The notes beneath the pieces are model-generated. The model worked only from the letters and a program-made list of their open reading frames with translations. It made no database searches and was not told the origin of the DNA. A stretch of 45,690 nt of DNA, taken from assembly GCA_040905025.1 (NCBI GenBank), contig JBBDSJ010000041.1, forward strand, positions 1 to 45,690. The letters run 5' to 3'. The DNA comes from JBBDSJ01 sp040905025 (GTDB lineage: Bacteria > Pseudomonadota > Gammaproteobacteria > Methylohalomonadales > Methylohalomonadaceae). Shown here in pieces: positions 16,366-25,832 of the stretch; within the stretch, counting starts at the first letter, position 1; each line of letters opens with the position of its first letter. Both the position numbers and the translations under genes were made by a program.

Positions 16366-17091
16366 ATGTCCAATCCTGTAATCATTTTTGGCGCCACCGG
16401 TGCCGTTGGCCGCGCGCTCAGTCAACGGCTTCTTGATACCGGCCAGCCGCTGCATTTGATCGGCCGTGACGCTGATGCCCTGGGTTCCATGGCAAAAAAA
16501 TTCAATGCCAGCAGCGCTGTCTGCGATGTTCTCGATGAAGACGCAATCAGGACATCCATAGATGCCTACCCGGCAAACGACTGCGCCGGTCTTGCCTTTT
16601 GTATTGGCTCGATTGTGTTGAAACCGCTACGTGCAGCAAGCAGTAATGACTTTATGCAAACTTACCAACTCAATGTTGTGGCAGCGGCACTGGCAATACA
16701 GCAATGTGCAACACGATTAAAACGCGGTAACGGCAGCGTTGTGCTATTCAGCAGTATTGCCGCCAGTCAGGGTTTCCATAATCATAGTGTTATTGCTGCA
16801 GCCAAGGCCGGTATTATCGGCTTGACGGTAGCATTGGCGGCCGAACTTGCCCCACAGGTTCGCGTCAATTGTATTGCGCCAAGCCTGAGTAAATCTGCCA
16901 TGGCAAAATCCCTGACCGACAACGAACGCACCGCCGAAAACATTGCCCGACAGCACCCACTACCACGGCTGGGACGACCCGATGATCATGCGGCACTGGC
17001 TGCGTTCCTGCTCAATCCGGACAGCAGCTGGATAACCGGCCAGACATTGCATGTTGACGGCGGCCGATCCTGCGTCAGTTTGCCGGGTTAG
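16366..17091 (+). CDS. Short-chain dehydrogenase/reductase (SDR) lacking the catalytic Tyr
   Basis: 241 residues from the ATG at 16366, which has AGAAGG 8 nt upstream; the open frame back to 16288 has no such signal. The Rossmann nucleotide-binding loop is GATGAVGRALSQRL, the strand-5 serine pair is VVLFSSIAAS, and the C-terminal NPDSSWITGQTLHVDGG is canonical. In the active-site helix the expected Y-x3-K appears as I-A-A-A-K (HSVIAAAKAG), so the catalytic Tyr is replaced by Ile while Lys remains. It is followed by a photolyase gene 24 bp downstream, so the two are probably cotranscribed. It may be a non-canonical oxidoreductase or a binding protein. Confidence 0.88.
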   Translation: MSNPVIIFGATGAVGRALSQRLLDTGQPLHLIGRDADALGSMAKKFNASSAVCDVLDEDAIRTSIDAYPANDCAGLAFCIGSIVLKPLRAASSNDFMQTYQLNVVAAALAIQQCATRLKRGNGSVVLFSSIAASQGFHNHSVIAAAKAGIIGLTVALAAELAPQVRVNCIAPSLSKSAMAKSLTDNERTAENIARQHPLPRLGRPDDHAALAAFLLNPDSSWITGQTLHVDGGRSCVSLPG

Positions 17092-17115
17092 AAAGTAACT
17101 TTATAACAACCGATC

Positions 17116-18639
17116 ATGGTACAGACGCTGCGTTTCCTGCTGGGCGATCAATTGTCGCTGAATATCAGCAGTCTGAAGGATATAGATCCGGCCAAGGATA
17201 TTGTGCTGATGGCCGAGGTTCGATCCGAAACAACCTACGTCAAACATCACAAAAAGAAAATTGCATTTCTGTTTTCAGCGATGCGGCATCATGCCGAGGT
17301 GTTAAAAAAACGTGGCATCAAGGTTGACTACATAAATCTGGACAACCCGGATAACAGCCAGTCACTGCGCGGCGAGCTTGTACGGGCAGTGAAGCGGCAT
17401 AAGCCGCAACAGATAGTAGTGACCGAGGCCGGTGAATGGCGGTTGCACGAAGATATGCAAGAGTGGGGCAAGGACTGCGGCAAGCCGGTGGGAATCCGCA
17501 CTGATGACCGTTTTTTCTGCAGCAAAAGCCGGTTTGACGACTGGGCAGACTCGCAAAAACAATTGCGCATGGAGTTTTTTTACCGGCAGATGCGCAGGCA
17601 AACCGGCTATTTGATGGAAGGCGATCAGCCTGCGGGCGGGCGCTGGAACTATGATCATGACAATCGCAATGCATTGCCGGAATCGGTCACTCCACCGGAA
17701 ATCAGGGAATTCACTCCTGACTCCATCACACAAGATGTACTGAAACTGGTCGGCAAACATTGCCATGATCACTTTGGCACGCTGGAACCTTTCCGCCTTG
17801 CTGTAACCCGTTCGCAAGCGCTGGCGGTATTACGACATTTTCTGAAAGAGTGTCTGCCGCACTTTGGCGACTACCAGGATGCCATGGCAGAAGATGAGCG
17901 CTTTCTTTACCACTCGCTAATATCCATGCATCTGAATTGCGGGCTGCTGGATCCGGCCGAGGTCTGCGACCGCGTTGCCGAAGAATATATGGCTGGCCGT
18001 GTTGCATTGAATAATGCCGAGGGATTTATTCGGCAGATATTGGGCTGGCGTGAATATGTACGTGGTATTTATTTTCGTGAAATGCCGGGTTACGCCGAAC
18101 GCAACTATTTTTCTGCCAAACGTAAATTACCTGGATTTTACTGGACGGCAAAAACAGATATGAACTGTTTGCGGAATGCCATCGAACAAACACGTGATGA
18201 TGCCTACGCACATCACATCCAGCGATTAATGGTGACCGGCAACTTCGCCATGCTGGCCGGCGTGTTGCCGGAGGCCATATGCGAATGGTATCTGATTGTT
18301 TATGCTGATGCCTATGAGTGGGTGGAACTGCCAAATACGCTGGGAATGTCACAGTTTGCTGATGGCGGTCTGCTTGGCAGCAAACCGTATGCTGCAAGCG
18401 GTAACTATATCAACAAGATGTCGGATTACTGCCAGAATTGCCGCTACAAGGTCATGGTCAAAAATGGACCTGACGCCTGTCCGTTTAATTATCTTTACTG
18501 GGACTTTCTGCTACGTAACAGCGACAAGCTGCGTCAAAATGCACGCCTGAAATTTCCCTATAAAAGTCTTGAAAAAATGTCACCGGATAAAATTGCCCGT
18601 ATACGCAGTGACAGCAAAAGATTTCTGGAGAGTATTTAG
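17116..18639 (+). CDS. FeS-containing cryptochrome/photolyase (FeS-BCP type)
   Basis: 507 residues, the length of the 'deoxyribodipyrimidine photolyase-related' family whose studied members carry FAD, a lumazine antenna and a 4Fe-4S cluster and repair (6-4) photoproducts with blue light. N-terminal antenna domain: RFLLGDQLSLNISSL, with VLMAEVRSETTYVKHHKKKI. C-terminal FAD domain: GFIRQILGWREYVRGIYF, MVTGNFAMLAG. Four cysteines in the right places for the cluster: one in PEAICEWY, two in DYCQNC, one in DACPFNYLY. Cytosolic DNA repair. It sits directly downstream of the SDR gene. A CGTTGCC/GGCAACG hairpin follows the stop (18649-18665). Confidence 0.93.
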   Translation: MVQTLRFLLGDQLSLNISSLKDIDPAKDIVLMAEVRSETTYVKHHKKKIAFLFSAMRHHAEVLKKRGIKVDYINLDNPDNSQSLRGELVRAVKRHKPQQIVVTEAGEWRLHEDMQEWGKDCGKPVGIRTDDRFFCSKSRFDDWADSQKQLRMEFFYRQMRRQTGYLMEGDQPAGGRWNYDHDNRNALPESVTPPEIREFTPDSITQDVLKLVGKHCHDHFGTLEPFRLAVTRSQALAVLRHFLKECLPHFGDYQDAMAEDERFLYHSLISMHLNCGLLDPAEVCDRVAEEYMAGRVALNNAEGFIRQILGWREYVRGIYFREMPGYAERNYFSAKRKLPGFYWTAKTDMNCLRNAIEQTRDDAYAHHIQRLMVTGNFAMLAGVLPEAICEWYLIVYADAYEWVELPNTLGMSQFADGGLLGSKPYAASGNYINKMSDYCQNCRYKVMVKNGPDACPFNYLYWDFLLRNSDKLRQNARLKFPYKSLEKMSPDKIARIRSDSKRFLESI

Positions 18640-18865
18640 TGATTTTGACGTTGCCGGCGGCAACGCTCGGAACAATACTTTACCTGCTCCCAGCAGGATT
18701 TCCATTTGCGCCGCCAGTTGAATGGCCGCTGGCAAACACAACACATTTTCTGCGGCAAATTGGATTTATTCGGTGCGGTCATGGCATCATATTAAAATTA
18801 AATTATATCGCTGTCAGTTACAGACAACTTCTCCTGACATTAATTTTTATTGCTAAGGAGCTGCT

Positions 18866-19696
18866 ATGCAAGAACAAATTCAGACCTATCTGATTACCTA
18901 CGGCACCAAATTCATGATGGCTATTCTGATTCTGCTTATCGGCTTGTGGGTGATCAAACGACTGCGCGGTCTCGCCATCAAAGTCATGGAGAAGCGCAAG
19001 ATTGATCCACTGATCACAACATTCCTGTCAACAGTTATCTATGTATTATTGTTTATTTTTGTCATCATTGCCGCACTGTCAAATCTCGGATTGAATACCA
19101 CATCGCTGATTACGGTGCTCGGTGCCGCCGGCCTGGCGATTGGCCTGTCTTTGCAAAGCTCGCTGGCAAATCTTGCTTCCGGCGTGATCATAATCACTTT
19201 GCGTCCATTCAAGGTAGGTGACTACATCGAGGCAGGCGGCGATTCCGGTATTGTTGAAGGTATCCAACTGTTCTATACCAAGATGCGCAGCCCGGATAAC
19301 AAGGAAGTTACTGTGCCGAATTCAAAAATGACCACCAGCAGTATCATCAATTATTCAGCCCGCAGTGAACGGCGCTGCGACATGATATTCGGTGTGAGTT
19401 ATGACAGTGATCTTGAAACCACCCGGGATATCATCAAGGAACTACTGAACAGTGACGAACGTGTTCTGGCCGATCCGATGCCGGTCATAGTGCTTGGTGA
19501 ACTGGCCGATAACAGTGTGAATTTCTGGGTACGGCCGTGGGTGAAGACTGATGACTTCTGGCAGTTCAAGTGGGATTTCACCGAAGCCGTGAAAAAACGT
19601 TTTGATGAAGCCGGTATTGGTATTCCCTATCCCCAGCGTGACGTACATGTTTACAGTCATGGCCAGAATGATCTGTTACCGGATAAACAGGACTGA
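18866..19696 (+). CDS. mscS: Small-conductance mechanosensitive channel (MscS family)
   Basis: Opens on membrane tension to release solutes during hypo-osmotic shock. 276 residues (E. coli MscS 286). Three transmembrane helices: residues about 15-30, 50-70, and the glycine/alanine-rich pore helix AAGLAIGLSLQSSLANLASG, followed by the cytosolic beta domain (RPFKVGDYIEAGGDSGIVEG, VTVPNSKMTTSSIINYS) and alpha/beta domain ending PYPQRDVHVY. AAGGAG stands 6 nt before the ATG. The 226-bp gap upstream presumably holds its own promoter. Functionally consistent with an organism that accumulates osmolytes such as NAGGN. Confidence 0.95.
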   Translation: MQEQIQTYLITYGTKFMMAILILLIGLWVIKRLRGLAIKVMEKRKIDPLITTFLSTVIYVLLFIFVIIAALSNLGLNTTSLITVLGAAGLAIGLSLQSSLANLASGVIIITLRPFKVGDYIEAGGDSGIVEGIQLFYTKMRSPDNKEVTVPNSKMTTSSIINYSARSERRCDMIFGVSYDSDLETTRDIIKELLNSDERVLADPMPVIVLGELADNSVNFWVRPWVKTDDFWQFKWDFTEAVKKRFDEAGIGIPYPQRDVHVYSHGQNDLLPDKQD

Positions 19697-19779
19697 TTTG
19701 CCGGCTTACACCGGCACGCTGTACGGCAAATTTCGTGATATCCACGGCGGGCACGCCAATAGCCCGGCCGGGAGATTTT

Positions 19780-20436
19780 TCAGCGGAACAGCAGACTATC
19801 GAGCCAGCGCATGGAAAAATCAATCGGCGGCAAAAGTATCTGACCAAGCACACCCGTGAACAGCAGCACCAGCAGGATGATGAATCCATACGGTTCAATC
19901 CGGTTATATTGCCAGGCCAGGTGATTGGGTAACACAGACGACATAACCCGGCTACCATCCAGTGGCGGTATCGGCAGCATGTTCAACAGCATCAAGACCA
20001 GATTAATAAAAATACCGGCATAACCCATATAAACCATAAATTGTGCAGCAACTGCACCCAATGCGTTGGCGGAAAAAGCCGCCAGAAAAATAACCAGCAC
20101 CCAGAAAATCAGCATCAGCAGGTTTGCACCCGGACCGGCGAGTGCCACCAGCGCCATATCTCGCTTTGGCTGGCGCAGATTCTCCCAGGTCACCGGCACC
20201 GGCTTGGCCCAGCCAAAAACAAAGCTGGTTAATGTCACCATAATCAAAGGCACGATAACCGTGCCGATTGGATCAATATGCTTGAGTGGGTTCAACGTCA
20301 GACGGCCCAGCATTTGCGCTGTCGGATCGCCCAGCTGTTTTGCCACCCAGCCGTGCGCGGCCTCGTGCAGTGTTATTGCGAATAGCACCGGCAATGTCCA
20401 TACCGCAATATTTTGTAACGGACTTAAATCAAACAT
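19780..20436 (-). CDS. Site-2 protease (M50) family membrane metalloprotease
   Basis: 218 residues with six hydrophobic segments. The zinc-binding motif HEAAH (in AITLHEAAHGW) lies in the first helix and the second metal site is NMLPIPPLDGSRV, with LAGPGANLLM between, all diagnostic of compact M50 proteases. Small proteins of this type (often called YwhC-like or Rip-like) have no defined substrate. It starts 18 bp after the lon stop, so both are read from one transcript and may share roles in proteolysis. Confidence 0.9.
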   Translation of the reverse strand: MFDLSPLQNIAVWTLPVLFAITLHEAAHGWVAKQLGDPTAQMLGRLTLNPLKHIDPIGTVIVPLIMVTLTSFVFGWAKPVPVTWENLRQPKRDMALVALAGPGANLLMLIFWVLVIFLAAFSANALGAVAAQFMVYMGYAGIFINLVLMLLNMLPIPPLDGSRVMSSVLPNHLAWQYNRIEPYGFIILLVLLFTGVLGQILLPPIDFSMRWLDSLLFR

Positions 20437-20454
20437 CTTTGATGTAATCCAGCG

Positions 20455-22890
20455 TTATTTTTCTGAAAGTTTGGTATCTACCAATGCATGCTGCAGCATT
20501 TCGTCCACCTGTTCCAGCCAGATAAACTTTAACTGCTTGCGTGCACTTTCTGGAATATCATCATAATCACGCTGATTGCGTTTTGGTAACAATACCGTTT
20601 TGATGCCCGCGCGCGCGGCTGCAACCACCTTTTCCTTGATACCTCCGACAGGCAAGACCAGACCCCGCAAGCTGATCTCGCCAGTCATGGCAATATCATG
20701 CCGTAACATCCGCCCGGTCACCAGTGATGCCAATGCGGTATACATGGCGACCCCGGCACTTGGGCCATCTTTCGGTATGGCGCCAGCCGGAACATGCACA
20801 TGAATATCGCTGTTATCAAAGTAGTTTGCGGCAACTCCCAGGCCGACAGCATGAGTTTTCACCAGACTAAGCGCTGCCTGTGCGCTTTCCTTCATCACCT
20901 CGCCCAGCTGACCGGTCAGGATCAACTTGCCCTTGCCGGGCACCCGGTTGGCTTCAATAAACAGAATGTCACCGCCGGTCGGCGTCCAGGCCAGTCCGGT
21001 TGCCACACCGGGAATACAGGTGCGCATCGCAACTTCATTTTCATATTTCGGTGCGCCGAGTATCTCATGCAAATCGGCTGTATCAATTTGCACATGGCTT
21101 GCCTTGCCCTCGGCAATCCTGACGGCGGCGTGCCGTAATACCGAACCAATTTCACGTTCCAGATTACGGCAACCGGCCTCACGGGTGTAATCACTGATAA
21201 TCTGCTGCAAGGCGGCATCCGTGAGCGTGGCCTGATCCGGCTGTAAACCATTTTGCTCGAACTGGCGCTTGATAAGATAACGTTTGGCGATCTCGAATTT
21301 TTCTTCGGCGGTATAACCCGGTAATTGAATAATTTCCATGCGATCCCGCAATGGACCGGGAATGTTATCGAGTACATTCGCAGTAGCGACAAACAATACC
21401 CGACTCAAATCAAACGGTACACCAAGATAGTTATCCTGAAATGTAGAATTCTGCTCGGGATCCAGAACTTCGAGTAATGCCGATGACGGATCACCCTGCA
21501 TGCTGCTGGCAAGCTTGTCCATTTCATCCAGCATAAAAACGGGATTACGGCTGCCAGCCTTGCGGATACCCTGGATTATCTTGCCCGGCATCGCGCCGAT
21601 ATAGGTGCGCCGATGTCCGCGGATCTCGGCTTCATCATGCACACCACCGAGTGATGCACGAACAAATTCCAGACCAATGGATTTGGCTATACTCTGGCCG
21701 AGTGAAGTCTTGCCGACACCGGGCGGGCCGACAAAACACAGAATCGGACTGCGGCCATCGGGATTCAGCTTGCGCACGGCCAGATATTCGATAATGCGTT
21801 TCTTGATCTTTTCCAGACCATAATGATCCGCATCAAGTTGTTGCCGCGCCGCTTCAATATCAATGTTTTCGTTATTGGTTTTTGCCCAGGGCAACGCAAT
21901 CAACGCATCCATATAGGTACGCAGCATCGAATATTCACCGGATGCATCCGGCATACGTTCCAACCGCTTCAGTTCCTTCCTGGCATGCGTTTCAATCTCC
22001 TCCGGCATGCCGGCATCTTCGATAGCCTTGCGAAGCTCCTCGATTTCGGCTTTTTCGTCATCTTCACCAAGCTCTTTCTGGATACTGCGCATCTGCTCGC
22101 GCAACACATATTCGCGTTGACGTTCGTCCATGCTCGCCCTGGTTTGCTGATCAATCTCGTGTGAAAGTTTGAGCACCTCGATGCGATGACCGAGAAACTC
22201 GATCACCTTGTCCATACGCGTCAACAGATCCGGTATTTCCAGAATGGTCTGTTTTTCTTCCGGCTTGATATCGATAAAGCTGGCAACCATATCGGTCAGA
22301 CCAACAGGCGATGTCATGTTCTGGATGGCATTGGCAAATTCGGCCGGTGCCTGTGGCAATAATTCCAGCCCTTCCATGGCCAGGGTCTTAAGCCGGTGCT
22401 CACGCGCTTCGACATCAGTACCGTGATCAGTTTTATCCTTGATTAAATCCACGCGTGCCAGCAGGAACGGAAAACCGTCCTGGTAATCAAGTGTGCGGAA
22501 ACGTTTTTCACCCTGGCAAATGAGATGCAGACTGCCATCATCGGCGCGCACATAACGCAGTATCGACGCCACGGTGCCGTGGCGGTAGAGATCGGAACTC
22601 GCCGGTTCTTCGACATCGGGATTATGTTGCAACAACAGACCGATCTTGCGGCGACTGCGAATAGCCTCTTCCACGGCAACCAGGGAGCGTTCACGGCCCA
22701 CCAGAATCGGCTGGATCACACCGGGAAATAATACCGTGTTACGTACCGGCACAATGATGAGCACATCTTCCGGCAGGCTCGGGTAGGCAGTCTCCTGCCC
22801 GGACACGGCTTGCGGCGTGTCGGCATCTGCCGAATTATCATTTTCCAGCAGTTCTGCAGCCATTGGTTGTTGATCTTGCTGGTCACTCAT
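20455..22890 (-). CDS. lon: ATP-dependent protease Lon
   Basis: Cytosolic AAA+ protease that degrades misfolded and regulatory proteins. About 811 residues from the ATG at 22890 (preceded by GGAG at 11 nt; an in-frame TTG at 22899 is the alternative). N-terminal substrate-binding domain (LPEDVLIIVPVRNTVLFPGV), Walker A GPPGVGKTS, Walker B FMLDEMDKL, and the C-terminal protease domain with catalytic Ser in PKDGPSAGVAMY and Lys in GGIKEKVVAAARAG. The N-terminal extension (about 30 acidic residues) is longer than in E. coli. No clear heat-shock promoter was found in 22891-23101 by eye. Confidence 0.97.
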   Translation of the reverse strand: MSDQQDQQPMAAELLENDNSADADTPQAVSGQETAYPSLPEDVLIIVPVRNTVLFPGVIQPILVGRERSLVAVEEAIRSRRKIGLLLQHNPDVEEPASSDLYRHGTVASILRYVRADDGSLHLICQGEKRFRTLDYQDGFPFLLARVDLIKDKTDHGTDVEAREHRLKTLAMEGLELLPQAPAEFANAIQNMTSPVGLTDMVASFIDIKPEEKQTILEIPDLLTRMDKVIEFLGHRIEVLKLSHEIDQQTRASMDERQREYVLREQMRSIQKELGEDDEKAEIEELRKAIEDAGMPEEIETHARKELKRLERMPDASGEYSMLRTYMDALIALPWAKTNNENIDIEAARQQLDADHYGLEKIKKRIIEYLAVRKLNPDGRSPILCFVGPPGVGKTSLGQSIAKSIGLEFVRASLGGVHDEAEIRGHRRTYIGAMPGKIIQGIRKAGSRNPVFMLDEMDKLASSMQGDPSSALLEVLDPEQNSTFQDNYLGVPFDLSRVLFVATANVLDNIPGPLRDRMEIIQLPGYTAEEKFEIAKRYLIKRQFEQNGLQPDQATLTDAALQQIISDYTREAGCRNLEREIGSVLRHAAVRIAEGKASHVQIDTADLHEILGAPKYENEVAMRTCIPGVATGLAWTPTGGDILFIEANRVPGKGKLILTGQLGEVMKESAQAALSLVKTHAVGLGVAANYFDNSDIHVHVPAGAIPKDGPSAGVAMYTALASLVTGRMLRHDIAMTGEISLRGLVLPVGGIKEKVVAAARAGIKTVLLPKRNQRDYDDIPESARKQLKFIWLEQVDEMLQHALVDTKLSEK

Positions 22891-23101
22891 GCGCGTCAAA
22901 TCTCCGCCCCGTTGCCCGGGGAATAGGAACTTTTCAGGTTAACTCTGGCGATTCAGGGTTTCCTCAGGAAAAAACCGGAAGTGATTTCAATAAGTTACGA
23001 ACTCGGTCATTTATCATTGCTTACACTGGATATGGGTACACAACAGGCAGATTACAAGAGCAGCCGGCTTACGTCCGGCAGCTGCGTTCACAGGCAGAAA
23101 A

Positions 23102-24028
23102 CTACTCGACTTGATCGGATACTTTTTGCCGGTTGCGTGGCACGACCCAGCCGGGCTCGGGCTGTCCGGCGACATGGTCAGCCGGGGCGGCGGCAAGCTC
23201 GAGTCCGGCAAAATCGAACAGTTGCTTGTCCAGCAGATGTGAAGGAATGACGTTTTGCAGACTGGCCAGCAATGTTTCGATGCGGCCGGGGAAACGCTTT
23301 TCCCATTCATTCAGCATCTGCTTGATTACCTGGCGCTGCATATTGTCCTGCGATCCACATAACGTACAGGGAATGATTGGAAACTTGCGGGCCTGCGCAT
23401 ACGCCTTGATGTCATTTTCGCGGCAATAGGCAAGTGGCCGAATCACCATGTTGCGGCCATCATCGGATTTCAACTTGGCGGGCATGGTTTTGATCTTGCC
23501 ACCATAAAACATGTTCAGGAACAGTGTCTCGAGCATGTCATCGGCATGGTGGCCAAGTGCGATACGGTTATAACCCTGCTCGGCAGCAAATGTATACAAC
23601 GCCCCACGCCGCAACCGTGAGCACAAGCCACACATGGTTTTGCCTTCCGGCACGACACGCTTGACGACACTATAGGTATCCTGCTCGAGAATATGATAAT
23701 CAATGCTGCGGGACTCCAGATAGCCCGGCAAAACATGCGCCGGGAATCCCGGTTGTTTTTGATCAAGATTGACAGCAGTGATGCTGAATTCAACCGGCGC
23801 ACTGCGCTGCAAATCCAGCAGAATATCAAGCAGGGTATGTGAATCCGCACCACCGGACAGCGCGACCATGACACGATCGCCATGTTCGATCAGATTGAAA
23901 TCTTCAATAGCACGGCCGACTTCACGCCGCAGCCGTTTATGCAGCTTGTTGAATTCCAGCGTTGCCTTCCTGGAATCCGCACCGGTTTGCTCAGCTTCAG
24001 CCGCGCGCGATTGTACAATAGCGTTCAC
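23102..24028 (-). CDS. ttcA: tRNA 2-thiocytidine(32) synthetase TtcA
   Basis: Thiolates cytidine 32 in certain tRNAs, using ATP and an iron-sulfur cluster. 308 residues (E. coli 311). N-terminal KLHKRLRREVGRAIEDFNLI, PP-loop ALSGGADSHTLLD, the CxxC pair in MCGLCSRLRRG, HHADDMLETLFLNMFYGGK, and the third-cysteine region PCTLCGSQDNMQRQ all match. The start is a GTG one base after the stop of the upstream gene, implying translational coupling. Confidence 0.95.
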   Translation of the reverse strand: MNAIVQSRAAEAEQTGADSRKATLEFNKLHKRLRREVGRAIEDFNLIEHGDRVMVALSGGADSHTLLDILLDLQRSAPVEFSITAVNLDQKQPGFPAHVLPGYLESRSIDYHILEQDTYSVVKRVVPEGKTMCGLCSRLRRGALYTFAAEQGYNRIALGHHADDMLETLFLNMFYGGKIKTMPAKLKSDDGRNMVIRPLAYCRENDIKAYAQARKFPIIPCTLCGSQDNMQRQVIKQMLNEWEKRFPGRIETLLASLQNVIPSHLLDKQLFDFAGLELAAAPADHVAGQPEPGWVVPRNRQKVSDQVE

Positions 24029-24029
24029 G

Positions 24030-24407
24030 TCAGCTTGCGCAGGGATAATGTTCGTTCAGGGCTTCGGTTGCGAGCACAAATGCCGGTTCCTGCAAACGGC
24101 CGGGCTGGGCATCGAGCCACTGCGCGACATTCAGCGTAACTTCTTCCAGTGATATCTCATTCGGATTGATACAAAAAACCTGCTCGCTGGCCGGCATCTG
24201 TTGTTGCAACATGGCAACGGTTTGTACAAAACCGAAAACGAATTCCATGCAGTAAGCTGTGTTTGTCACGACACCGTCGTCATCGGTACACCCCTCCAGC
24301 AGCTCACTACCGGTCAACACGTCTTCTTCGTCTTCGGGTGACTGTGCGAACACGGGTAAAGTGACCAGTAGTAACATGGCAAAAAGACCGGTTGTTATAA
24401 TCTTCAT
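24030..24407 (-). CDS. Exported Rap1a/Tai-like small protein
   Basis: 125 residues from the ATG at 24407, which yields a signal peptide (MKIITTGLFAMLLLVTLPVF, then AQS). The mature part has cysteines spaced as in the Rap1a/Tai fold (EGCTDDD, AYCMEFVFGFV, VFCINPNEI, final HYPCAS) and the typical VAQWLDAQP ... LATEALNEHYPC ending. The family includes type VI secretion immunity proteins, but most members are uncharacterised and no secretion genes are nearby, so the immunity role should not be assumed. It is coupled to ttcA. Confidence 0.75.
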   Translation of the reverse strand: MKIITTGLFAMLLLVTLPVFAQSPEDEEDVLTGSELLEGCTDDDGVVTNTAYCMEFVFGFVQTVAMLQQQMPASEQVFCINPNEISLEEVTLNVAQWLDAQPGRLQEPAFVLATEALNEHYPCAS

Positions 24408-24473
24408 CGGATATTGGCTCGGGAATTCCAGGGGGTATATTTCAAGGGGCGTATTGTAAGCATTCACACAGCA

Positions 24474-24653
24474 TCAGGCCATCGCAATCAACAGCATGAC
24501 AAACAAAACCACAACCACCAGCGGTTTTATCAGCGCCGGCCAGTCTTTCTCTGCCTCGCGACTGCGTTTCATGGTTTCACGTACACCGGGCCAGAACAGC
24601 AGTAACAGCCCCAGACCGAGCACACCCACCAGTACTTGTTCCCAGATTGGCAT
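24474..24653 (-). CDS. Small two-helix membrane protein
   Basis: A 59-residue frame starting MPIWEQVLVGVLGLGLLLLF, then a basic/acidic loop (WPGVRETMKRSREAEKDWPA) and a second helix (PLVVVVLFVMLLIAMA) ending at TGA 24474-24476. Two well-formed hydrophobic helices with a charged loop, directly upstream of the Rap1a-like gene on the same strand (67 bp gap), support a real gene. Similar tiny proteins occur in gammaproteobacteria without a known function. Confidence 0.65.
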   Translation of the reverse strand: MPIWEQVLVGVLGLGLLLLFWPGVRETMKRSREAEKDWPALIKPLVVVVLFVMLLIAMA

Positions 24654-24736
24654 TATTTACAGCTCTTTGATTGAAATGTGTCAGTTGGACAAAGCATCTC
24701 GCAGTTTAGTTTAAAAACCCCGAGTCGGGGCAAAAA

Positions 24737-24758
24737 AAACCCCGCTGCTGCGGGGTTT
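24737..24758 (-). terminator. Rho-independent terminator of the cold-shock gene
   Basis: AAACCCCGC/GCGGGGTTT with a 4-nt loop, then a T-run on the minus strand and a second CCCCG/CGGGG hairpin at 24719-24730. Convincing for minus-strand transcription from the csp gene. Confidence 0.85.
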
Positions 24759-24880
24759 GGCGTTGACCTGAGTTGCCAATAGCCTGTTTCCGGAGGGCCT
24801 GTACATCAGCCTGTTATTATTTACCCCAGCATATTCCCCACTCTCCCGGAATTGCTATGCTCTTTAACTCTGCGAGAGGA

Positions 24881-25096
24881 TTAAGCCTGCTGATCCTGCA
24901 CCACCACCTCGGTGGCATGCGAACCTTTTGGCCCTTTCTCACATTCGTAACTGACCGCCTGACCCTCGTTTAGCGTTTTATAGCCTTCGGCCTTTATTGA
25001 AGAAAAATGTACAAATACGTCTTCACCGCCCCCTTGTGGTTCAATAAATCCATAGCCCTTGGCTGAGTTAAACCATTTCACAGTTCCCATGCTCAT
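24881..25096 (-). CDS. Cold-shock protein (CspA family)
   Basis: 71 residues, an OB-fold RNA chaperone of the cytosol. Start chosen at 25096 because GGGAGG stands 7 nt upstream; MGTVKWFNSAKGYGFIEP follows two residues later. RNP1 is KGYGFIEP, RNP2 is DVFVHFSS, and the C terminus GSHATEVVV is typical. A strong terminator follows at 24737-24758. Which Csp paralogue this is cannot be told. Confidence 0.95.
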   Translation of the reverse strand: MSMGTVKWFNSAKGYGFIEPQGGGEDVFVHFSSIKAEGYKTLNEGQAVSYECEKGPKGSHATEVVVQDQQA

Positions 25097-25409
25097 ACGA
25101 CAACCTCCCAAACAATACCGTTAGAAAATATTCCCCAGCAGTCGCCAACATGACGCGATGAAGTGTCTGGAGCTAAAACAGTATTGCCACTACCCTACTA
25201 CGAGTACGAGTGCCGAACTGCTATTGCCGACGCATCTGCATGCCAACGACCTGGAGATAGTCAGAACAGTCCACCATCTCCTGCTGACAAGCATAGATCA
25301 TGAATCGGTCAAGGCCAACTCCGGATTGCCTTGCACTGCAACATAAGTCTGAACAAAATCAGGGGCTTGGTAGCTTTGCCGACAAAGATTGTGCCGCTGG
25401 GGCAATAAT
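25097..25409 (-). other. Leader/intergenic region upstream of csp
   Basis: 313 bp without a convincing gene, between the csp start and the stop of the lipoprotein gene on the same strand. Long 5' leaders are common for csp mRNAs; I did not identify a cold-box or a promoter with confidence. A 62-codon frame on the plus strand (25158-25346) lacks a ribosome-binding site. Confidence 0.4.
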
Positions 25410-25724
25410 TTACTCGGTTTCACCGGCAGCACTGGTGGCAGCGTCCTCGTAGACCACCGGCACTTCGCGTTCAACCACGATGGTGTCCCGATAGTAGTCC
25501 GAGCGCACCGGCACCCGCATTTTGATGGCAGCACGTTCACCGCCCGAGCCATCGGGATAAATAACAATGTCTTCTTCCGAGACCGGCCGGCCGTTCAGAC
25601 TCATGTTGCCATCTGCATCAATTCGCAACACGTCCGGTTTGTTATTGCCGGCTTCATGCACATGCACCTGGACACAACCTGCCAGCAGCAGCGACAACAA
25701 TATTACCCCGATATATTTATTCAT
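25410..25724 (-). CDS. Small lipoprotein, function unknown
   Basis: 104 residues with a lipoprotein signal (MNKYIGVILLSLLLAGC; Cys17 lipidated). The mature part contains VLRIDADGNMSLNGRPVSEE, followed by a strand-rich stretch and an acidic tail. It is not a family I can name. The gene is monocistronic as far as can be seen. Confidence 0.75.
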   Translation of the reverse strand: MNKYIGVILLSLLLAGCVQVHVHEAGNNKPDVLRIDADGNMSLNGRPVSEEDIVIYPDGSGGERAAIKMRVPVRSDYYRDTIVVEREVPVVYEDAATSAAGETE

Positions 25725-25832
25725 ATATGAACCACTGTTTTAGTATTGCTATAACTACAGTATATGCAATTGCAGGCTGCATGGCTGTGCTATGTTTCAC
25801 AGTCAGCATGGACTTTTACCGACCCCTTAAAA

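Noticed and set aside
24030..24407. Type VI secretion immunity protein
   Set aside because: Only the fold family suggests it; no secretion or effector genes are nearby and the gene is coupled to ttcA.
25158..25346. 62-codon plus-strand frame between csp and the lipoprotein gene
   Set aside because: No ribosome-binding site, no recognisable domain, antisense to the probable csp leader.
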